Source of the DNA: Clostridium sp. E02
Lineage (GTDB): Bacteria; Bacillota; Clostridia; Lachnospirales; Lachnospiraceae
DNA: 38,692 nt
Assembly: GCF_003833015.1 (NCBI RefSeq)
Contig: NZ_RJLQ01000028.1
Span: forward strand, 1 to 38,692
Reading direction: 5' to 3'
Both the position numbers and the translations under genes were made by a program. Shown here in pieces: positions 33,194 through 38,692 of the stretch (position 1 is the stretch's first letter; each line of letters starts with the position of its first letter). Under the pieces are notes generated by a model. The model was not told the DNA's origin. It did no database searches and saw only the letters and a program-made list of their open reading frames with translations.

Positions 33194-34930
33194 ATGAAAT
33201 TTTTACTGGCGGCACTCAATGCCAAATACATTCACTCGAATCCTGGAATTTACAGCTTAAAAGCATATGCAGAGGCTCATGGGAAAGAACCAGAACTTTT
33301 TGATGGAAGATTTGAGATTGAGATTTCAGAATATACCATCAACAATCAATTGGAGGAGATATTAAAAGATATTTATCTAAGAAAGCCAGATGTAGTTGGA
33401 TTTTCCTGCTATATCTGGAATCTGTCTTCGATTCTTTTCCTGGTTCAGGACCTTCCGAAGATTCTTCCTGATGTGAAGATCTGGCTGGGAGGTCCTGAGG
33501 TGTCTTATGACGCAGCTGCAATATTAGAAAAAGAACCAAATGTGTTTGGAATTATGATGGGAGAAGGGGAAGAGACCTTTTCAAAAGTAGTTCGGTCCTA
33601 TATCAGGAATACCGCCTTTGATACCATAGATGGTGTGGCAGTTAGAGGGAAAGACAACCAAGTGGTGGTAAATCCTTTAAAAACCGTTGTGGATTTAAAT
33701 ACCATTCCGTTTCTGTATGAAAATCCAGATCTTTTTGAAAATAGGATTGTTTATTATGAAAGCAGCAGAGGGTGTCCATTTTCCTGCAGTTACTGCCTTT
33801 CTTCCCTGGATCAATCGGTTCGGCTTCGGGATACCCAGTTGGTACTCAAGGAACTTGACTTTTTCCTTGAGAAACAGGTTCCTCAAGTTAAATTTGTAGA
33901 TCGGACCTTTAACTGTAAGAGGGAACACACGAAAAAGATCTGGCATCATATTATGGAACATGACAATGGGGTGACAAATTTTCATTTTGAGATTTCAGCA
34001 GATCTATTAAACGAAGAGGAGTTAAAACTGATCGCTTGTATGCGTCCGGGGTTAATTCAGCTGGAAATCGGGGTTCAAAGTACCAATCCGGATACCATTG
34101 TGGAAATTAGACGAAAGATGAATCTGGAGATTTTAAAACAGGTGGTGGATCGGATACACAGTTTTTCAAATACCCATCAACATTTAGATCTGATTGCAGG
34201 ACTCCCCTATGAAGACTATGAAACTTTTCGGAATTCCTTTAATCAGGTTTATGCCATGGAGCCAGATCAGCTGCAACTTGGATTTTTAAAGGTATTAAAA
34301 GGCTCCTATCTATCGAAAAAGATCGGGGAATATGAACTAGAGCACAGACAGATGCCTCCGTATGAAGTTTTGTCGACCAAGTGGCTTAACTATGGAGAAG
34401 TTCTGAAACTCAAGGCTCTGGAAGAGATGTTAGAGATTTACGGGAACAGTGGACAATTTACCAATACAGTTGCTGCGTTATGCTTGGATTTTGAAACGCC
34501 TTTTGACATGTTTGAGGCACTTGCAAAATATTATGAAGCAAAGGATCTTTTAAAGATCAATCACAATCGGATGGCAAGGTATGAGATCCTCTGTGATTTT
34601 ATTGGTAGTTACTTTCCAAAGAAACTGTCTATCTATCAGGACTTACTGGTATATGATTTGTACTTAAGAGAGAATTTAAAAAGCCGTCCGCCCTTTGCAT
34701 TGGGTCAAGCATTTGCAAAGGAAAAGGTAAGGACTTTCTTTATGGAAGAGTCGAAAACTTTTAACTACCTTTCGGTAGGTTATCAGGGATATGAGGCAAG
34801 ACAGTTGATGAAAATGGCTCATATAGAAGTGTTTCGGGATGGAAGAGCCGTTTTATTTGACTATAAAAACCGGGATCCCCTCTCTTATAATGCAACCGTT
34901 TACGAGATCGGTGTATGGAGGGACGAATGA
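33194..34930 (+). CDS. B12-binding radical SAM protein, DUF4080 type
   Basis: Protein of 578 residues. The N-terminal cobalamin-binding-like domain reads DVVGFSCYIWNLSSILF, then WLGGPEVSYD. The radical SAM core has RGCPFSCSYCLSS (C-x3-C-x2-C) and later EIGVQSTNPDTI. The C-terminal 200 residues match what is called DUF4080. Such proteins methylate or rearrange unknown substrates; the target here is unknown. GAGG precedes ATG 33194 by six bases, and its stop overlaps nth. Confidence 0.9.
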   Translation: MKFLLAALNAKYIHSNPGIYSLKAYAEAHGKEPELFDGRFEIEISEYTINNQLEEILKDIYLRKPDVVGFSCYIWNLSSILFLVQDLPKILPDVKIWLGGPEVSYDAAAILEKEPNVFGIMMGEGEETFSKVVRSYIRNTAFDTIDGVAVRGKDNQVVVNPLKTVVDLNTIPFLYENPDLFENRIVYYESSRGCPFSCSYCLSSLDQSVRLRDTQLVLKELDFFLEKQVPQVKFVDRTFNCKREHTKKIWHHIMEHDNGVTNFHFEISADLLNEEELKLIACMRPGLIQLEIGVQSTNPDTIVEIRRKMNLEILKQVVDRIHSFSNTHQHLDLIAGLPYEDYETFRNSFNQVYAMEPDQLQLGFLKVLKGSYLSKKIGEYELEHRQMPPYEVLSTKWLNYGEVLKLKALEEMLEIYGNSGQFTNTVAALCLDFETPFDMFEALAKYYEAKDLLKINHNRMARYEILCDFIGSYFPKKLSIYQDLLVYDLYLRENLKSRPPFALGQAFAKEKVRTFFMEESKTFNYLSVGYQGYEARQLMKMAHIEVFRDGRAVLFDYKNRDPLSYNATVYEIGVWRDE

Positions 34931-35595
34931 AAAAAAGAGAGACGAAGGCAGAAAGGGATATCCGGGTTAGGAACGTAATCAATGCCCTAAACCGGGAATA
35001 TGGAACCGATTATGTCTGCTATTTGAACCATAATACACCCTGGCAGCTTCTGATCGCCGTTATTTTAAGCGCTCAGTGTACCGATGCCAGAGTTAATATG
35101 GTAACTCCAGGGTTATTCAAAAAATATGATACATTAAAAAAGTTTGCATTGGCAGATCAAATGGAACTGGAACAGGAGATACATTCTCTTGGATTTTACC
35201 GGATGAAAGCCAAGAATATTATATCCTGTTGTCAGGACCTGGTAGAAAAACATCATGGAGAGGTTCCAGATACCATCGAGGAGCTGACGAAACTTGCAGG
35301 AGTGGGCAGAAAAACAGCCAATGTCATTCGGGGAAATATTTATAAGGAACCTAGTATTGTTGTTGATACCCATGTAAAGCGGATTTCGAAAAAACTGGGA
35401 TTTGCCAAGGCAGATGACCCAGAAAAGATTGAATATGAGTTGATGGAAGTCCTTCCCAAAGATCACTGGATTTTATGGAATATTCAGATCATAACGCTTG
35501 GCAGATCCATCTGTTTTGCCAGAAATCCAAGATGTATGGAATGTTTTTTGAAAGAACTGTGTCCCAGTGCCCGGACAGAGGAAGGAAAGAAGTGA
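34927..35595 (+). CDS. nth: Endonuclease III
   Basis: DNA glycosylase/AP lyase of 222 residues for oxidised pyrimidines. The helix-hairpin-helix has Lys129 in LAGVGRKTANVI, and the catalytic Asp147 is in VVDTHVKR. The [4Fe-4S] cluster cysteines are Cys196, 203, 206 and 212 with C-x6-C-x2-C-x5-C spacing. GGAGGG (34917-34922) sets ATG 34927; ATG 34915 would precede it. It overlaps the preceding gene by four bases and the following exonuclease gene in GTGA. Confidence 0.96.
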   Translation: MKKRETKAERDIRVRNVINALNREYGTDYVCYLNHNTPWQLLIAVILSAQCTDARVNMVTPGLFKKYDTLKKFALADQMELEQEIHSLGFYRMKAKNIISCCQDLVEKHHGEVPDTIEELTKLAGVGRKTANVIRGNIYKEPSIVVDTHVKRISKKLGFAKADDPEKIEYELMEVLPKDHWILWNIQIITLGRSICFARNPRCMECFLKELCPSARTEEGKK

Positions 35596-36314
35596 AAAAT
35601 CAAGAAGTGCTATCATCCTATATTGCATTAGACTTAGAAACAACCGGTCTGAACCCCAAACGAGATAGAATCATTGAAATTGGTGCAGTCCAGATCGTAA
35701 ACGGCAAGGTAAAAGATACGTATCAGACATTTGTAAATCCATATAAAAACTTAAGCAAAGAAGTCATGCAGTTAACTGGGATCACAGACGCTCAATTAAT
35801 AGGGGCACCTGGGATTGGAGACGTAATCGATGATTTTCTAACATTTGCAGGAAAAGAACCTATACTTGGACATCAAGTGATATTCGACTATAGTTTCCTA
35901 AAGAGGGCAGTGGTAAACGCCGGATTGGGATTTGAACGTTGTGGTATGGATACTCTTAAGCTGGCAAGAACATTTATGCCAGTGGATATTAAGAAAAATT
36001 TAGCTTCAGCCTGCCAGTATTATGGACTGGAACAAAGAGCAAACCACAGAGCGTTTCAGGATGCTTTGGCTGCGCATGAATTATATGAGGAGATGAAGAA
36101 ACGATTTGCGAAAAGAGAACCTGCCTTTTTTATAGAGAAACCTTTGATTTACAAGGTGAAAAGGGAGCAGCCTGCTGGAAAAAGGCAAAAAGAACACTTG
36201 CAGGATCTATTAAAATATCATAAAATAGTTTTATCTGTGCAAATAGACCATATGACCAGAAATGAAATATCCAGAATCACGGATAAAATCATAGCGGAGT
36301 ATGGAAGAATATAA
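35592..36314 (+). CDS. 3'-5' exonuclease, DnaQ-like DEDD family
   Basis: Protein of 240 residues. Exo I motif IALDLETTGLNPKRDRIIEI with Asp14 and Glu16; Exo II region GHQVIFDYSFL; Exo III ANHRAFQDALAAHELY. These fit the epsilon-type proofreading exonuclease or PolC-exo-like proteins. A C-terminal helical extension (YHKIVLSVQIDHMTRNEISR) has no recognised function. GTG 35592, overlapping the nth stop, follows AAGGAAAG; the longer ORF into nth is not real. Probably DNA repair, given its neighbour. Confidence 0.9.
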   Translation: MKNQEVLSSYIALDLETTGLNPKRDRIIEIGAVQIVNGKVKDTYQTFVNPYKNLSKEVMQLTGITDAQLIGAPGIGDVIDDFLTFAGKEPILGHQVIFDYSFLKRAVVNAGLGFERCGMDTLKLARTFMPVDIKKNLASACQYYGLEQRANHRAFQDALAAHELYEEMKKRFAKREPAFFIEKPLIYKVKREQPAGKRQKEHLQDLLKYHKIVLSVQIDHMTRNEISRITDKIIAEYGRI

Positions 36315-36329
36315 GAGAGGTGATACAAT

Positions 36330-36443
36330 ATGATTAACTTCAAAAATAAAAACAACAGAAAATTTTTATCGATTGCTTTAATTGTGGTAGTAGCATTGCT
36401 TATTATTGCTATGGTTTTACCTATGATGTTCAGCTTTTTATAA
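36330..36443 (+). CDS. Small single-pass membrane protein, 37 residues
   Basis: AGAGAGGTG lies nine bases before ATG 36330. The product has a basic start (MINFKNKNNRKFL) and one helix (IALIVVVALLIIAMVLPMMF). It sits 15 bases after the exonuclease gene and 50 before the VanW gene, in line with the operon. Good ribosome site, positive-inside layout and tight spacing argue that it is real. No function is known to me. Confidence 0.65.
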   Translation: MINFKNKNNRKFLSIALIVVVALLIIAMVLPMMFSFL

Positions 36444-36493
36444 TGCGGTAAAATACCGGGAAGATACAGACACAGTAGAACAGAGGAATGAAT

Positions 36494-37981
36494 ATGAAAA
36501 AGAAAACTTTGTCCATAGGTCTGGCAGCAGTCGTGCTGGCAGCGGGAATTGGATTATTTTCTCCTGCACATGCTATGGCGGATTCCCTTCCGGATGGGAT
36601 TTATGTGGGAGACTATAATCTTGGAGGTCTGACGGAAGAAGAAGCAAATCAGAAGATACAAAGTATGGTTCAGGAAATGGAGAGCCAGAAGATTACATTG
36701 GTAGTCGATGGTCAGCCCATGGAGACGACAGCAAAAGATTTGGGATTTTACTGGAGCAATCCAGATGCTGTATCACAGGCAGCTTCATCCTGGCAGGGTG
36801 GAAACCTGCTTAGCCAATATTTTAATTTAAAGGATATTGAGCATAATCATGTCATCATTCCTTTGGAAACGGCATTGGATCATGATAAACTGGTGGCATT
36901 TGTTACAGAACAATGTTCCTCTGTTGTTGCACAGCCAAAAGATGCTTCCATTATCCGGGAGAACGGTGAATTTATAGTCACACCTTCGGTCATTGGAAAA
37001 CAGGTGGATGTAGAAGCCACAAAGCAAGCCCTAGATGCTGCGCTTGCCAATGGATTAAAGGAACCTGTTACCGCCAATGCAGTGGTTACTGAGGTGAATC
37101 CTCGGATTACGACGGAAGATTTGTCTTCCATTCACGATGTACTGGGAACTTTTTCCACTAATTTTTCATCAAGCGGTGCTTCCAGATCTAAGAATCTGAA
37201 AGTGGGTTCCGGGAAGATAAACGGACACGTGCTTATGCCAGGAGAAATCTTATCCGGATATGAATCCATGCATCCGTTTACATTATCAAATGGATATGCA
37301 ACCGCGGGTGCCTATGAAAATGGGCAGGTAGTTGACAGTGTGGGCGGTGGGGTATGCCAGATTTCCACCACTCTATACAATGCCTCATTGCGCGCAGAAC
37401 TAGAGATCAGTCAGAGACAGAACCATTCCATGGCAATTTCTTATGTTAAGCCATCGGAGGATGCTGCCATTGCAGGAACCTATAAGGATATTAAGATAAC
37501 CAATAACTACAGTACACCAATTTATATTGAAGGGTACACTTCTGGAAGAACGCTTACCTTCACCATCTATGGAAAAGAAACCAGACCTGCAAATCGGACC
37601 TTTCAGTTTGTTTCAGAAACGCTAAGAGTTACAGATCCAGGAGCACCAAAAGAAATTGTGGATCCAACGATGGAGCCGGGAACCAGAAAGCAGGTGCAAT
37701 CTGCTCATAGGGGAATCAAGTCGAGACTCTGGAAGATTGTATCTGTAGATGGAAAAGAACAAAGTCGTGAAATTCTTCATACCGATACGTACAATGCTTC
37801 AAAAGCGATTATCAAAGTTGGACCAGCGGCACCAGCAGTCGTAGAACCAGTAGACCCTCCGCAGATGCCGGTTGAAGAGATACCGACACCCCAAACTGAG
37901 GCGGAGACCAGTGCCGTTATCGGACCTGGTGGAGATATAATGCCACAAGATAACGGTTGGGAATCAGGACCGGGAGTATAG
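36494..37981 (+). CDS. VanW family protein with peptidoglycan-binding and G5 domains
   Basis: Protein of 495 residues. A signal peptide (LSIGLAAVVLAAGIGLFSPA) ends near AHA-MADS. A PG_binding_4-like repeat region occupies about 30-220. The VanW domain includes NGYATAGAYENGQVVDSVGG and GVCQISTTLYNASLRA. A G5 domain follows (VSETLRVTDPGAPKEIV onward), then a proline-rich tail. It is exported and probably binds cell wall; the VanW function is unknown even though it was first seen in vancomycin-resistance clusters. AGAGGA fits ATG 36494 better than 36488. Confidence 0.92.
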   Translation: MKKKTLSIGLAAVVLAAGIGLFSPAHAMADSLPDGIYVGDYNLGGLTEEEANQKIQSMVQEMESQKITLVVDGQPMETTAKDLGFYWSNPDAVSQAASSWQGGNLLSQYFNLKDIEHNHVIIPLETALDHDKLVAFVTEQCSSVVAQPKDASIIRENGEFIVTPSVIGKQVDVEATKQALDAALANGLKEPVTANAVVTEVNPRITTEDLSSIHDVLGTFSTNFSSSGASRSKNLKVGSGKINGHVLMPGEILSGYESMHPFTLSNGYATAGAYENGQVVDSVGGGVCQISTTLYNASLRAELEISQRQNHSMAISYVKPSEDAAIAGTYKDIKITNNYSTPIYIEGYTSGRTLTFTIYGKETRPANRTFQFVSETLRVTDPGAPKEIVDPTMEPGTRKQVQSAHRGIKSRLWKIVSVDGKEQSREILHTDTYNASKAIIKVGPAAPAVVEPVDPPQMPVEEIPTPQTEAETSAVIGPGGDIMPQDNGWESGPGV

Positions 37982-37987
37982 GAAGGC

Positions 37988-38560
37988 ATGAGAAAGATTG
38001 ATAGAGAAAATACCGGATGGGTTAAACCAGGTCAGGACCTTGTGGTGGTCGGATATGCTGGATATGCCGGAACGGTTCTTATTGTACAAAATAAAAAAGA
38101 GGAACTATATCAGTGGTTTTCAAAAAGCTACATTGATGGAATCCTAACACAGGATAAGGAATCGAATCAAAAGGTCCCTTCTAGCTTTAAAGAGCTAGGA
38201 GCTTCTGACTGGGAAGAAGTGACGGAGGGCGGAATACTAAAAGCTCTCTGGAATCTTTCCGGTGCTTATATGACGGGAATCCGTGTTTCTCTTCTTAACA
38301 TTCCGGTGAGGCAGGAAACGATAGAAATCTGCGAGCGGTACGATCTAAACCCGTATCGCCTTTTTTCTACCGGATGCGTTCTTTTGACAGCAGATCATGG
38401 AGAAGATTTGGTATCCGCGTTAAAAGAACAGGGCGGCCACGGAGCTGTGATCGGTAAAGTAACTGGTGGGATCAAACGGACCATAGAACATGGAGGGAGT
38501 GTTGCCTATTTAGACCGTCCCACAGAGGACGAATTGTATCAAGTATTATCATCCATTTAA
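37988..38560 (+). CDS. AIR-synthase C-terminal-domain-like protein
   Basis: Protein of 190 residues with WVKPGQDLVVVGYAGYAGTV near the start and LFSTGCVLLTADHGEDLVSA plus GHGAVIGKVTGG towards the end. These are features of the C-terminal domain shared by PurM, HypE and SelD. The N-terminal ATP-binding half is absent, so it is an orphan C-domain. It follows the VanW gene by six bases. AGGAAGG is very close to ATG 37988, and no better start is seen. Function unknown. Confidence 0.75.
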   Translation: MRKIDRENTGWVKPGQDLVVVGYAGYAGTVLIVQNKKEELYQWFSKSYIDGILTQDKESNQKVPSSFKELGASDWEEVTEGGILKALWNLSGAYMTGIRVSLLNIPVRQETIEICERYDLNPYRLFSTGCVLLTADHGEDLVSALKEQGGHGAVIGKVTGGIKRTIEHGGSVAYLDRPTEDELYQVLSSI

Positions 38561-38692
38561 TGATCAGTCCAGCTAATAAATGTCAATAGTGAATTAAAAA
38601 ATATTTGATATTTACAATGAAACAAAATAGGGCAACTTTAATAGACCCTTTGATATTTCATCAAGTGGCTGGCTCGAAGGAGGTATTCATTA
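38561..38692 (+). other. Window end with ribosome site of the next gene
   Basis: No gene lies within these bases. AAGGAGG at 38677-38683 near the end is a strong ribosome binding site; the start codon of that plus-strand gene must lie just beyond the window. Confidence 0.6.

Noticed and set aside
35475-35591. Upstream extension of the exonuclease frame into nth
   Set aside because: It lies inside nth; GTG 35592 has a ribosome site and begins right before the Exo I region.
1-38692. CRISPR arrays, rRNA and tRNA genes, complete transposons
   Set aside because: No regularly spaced repeats, conserved rRNA segments, cloverleaf-like sequences or intact transposase were seen.

Overview
The window reads as chromosomal DNA of an anaerobic, spore-forming member of the Clostridia, most likely Lachnospiraceae (Clostridium cluster XIVa, Lacrimispora or Lachnoclostridium-like). 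This rests on the moderately AT-rich composition, strong AAGGAGG-type ribosome binding sites, ATGA gene overlaps, a pyruvate formate-lyase locus, a 2[4Fe-4S] ferredoxin, a CwlD-type germination amidase, and the Firmicutes gdpP-rplI-dnaB order. No database search was possible; family names come from reading motifs and lengths.

Layout. 1-2000: an ammonium transporter and PII pair behind a leader with tandem hexaloop hairpins and a terminator that look like an ANTAR-type antitermination target. 2055-5982: gdpP-rplI-dnaB, followed by a cluster of very long palindromes (5988-6115). 6339-7650: an AT-rich islet with a possible toxin remnant and immunity-like gene, a 55-codon two-helix membrane protein, and debris that may be a decayed insertion element. 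7691-9431: a MerR-like regulator, a class-I glutamine-amidotransferase-like hydrolase and a ferredoxin. 9514-12919 (minus strand): the PFL locus, in which pyruvate formate-lyase is split. A 686-residue catalytic chain lacks the glycyl-radical domain, an 81-residue protein carries it (RVSGY), a 78-residue degenerate paralogue lies between them, and the activase gene pflA follows.

13167-19954: a DUF1858 redox protein, an AraC-type regulator, and a divergent alpha-galactoside operon (lipoprotein, two permeases, GH36 alpha-galactosidase, no ATPase). 20088-25086: a dicarboxylate/amino-acid symporter, a MarR-MATE efflux pair with a perfect operator palindrome, an atypical esterase and the MecA adaptor. 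25382-27845: an unusual operon with a Ser/Thr kinase fused to a TadZ/CpaE/ParA-like domain, a degenerate P-loop protein and two small proteins of unknown function. 27912-30358: a membrane-anchored GH18 enzyme and CwlD, probably cell-wall or spore-cortex functions. 30431-31438: AsnA on the minus strand. 31619-38560: a tightly packed plus-strand series (Sua5/TsaC, dCMP deaminase, B12-binding radical SAM protein, endonuclease III, DEDD exonuclease, a 37-residue membrane protein, VanW/G5 protein, AIR-synthase C-terminal-like protein).

The most notable observations are the split pyruvate formate-lyase with its degenerate glycyl-domain paralogue, the kinase/ParA-like operon whose first gene appears to have a leaderless or non-canonical start, and the ANTAR-like leader in front of amtB. 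No rRNA, tRNA, CRISPR array or intact transposon was seen.
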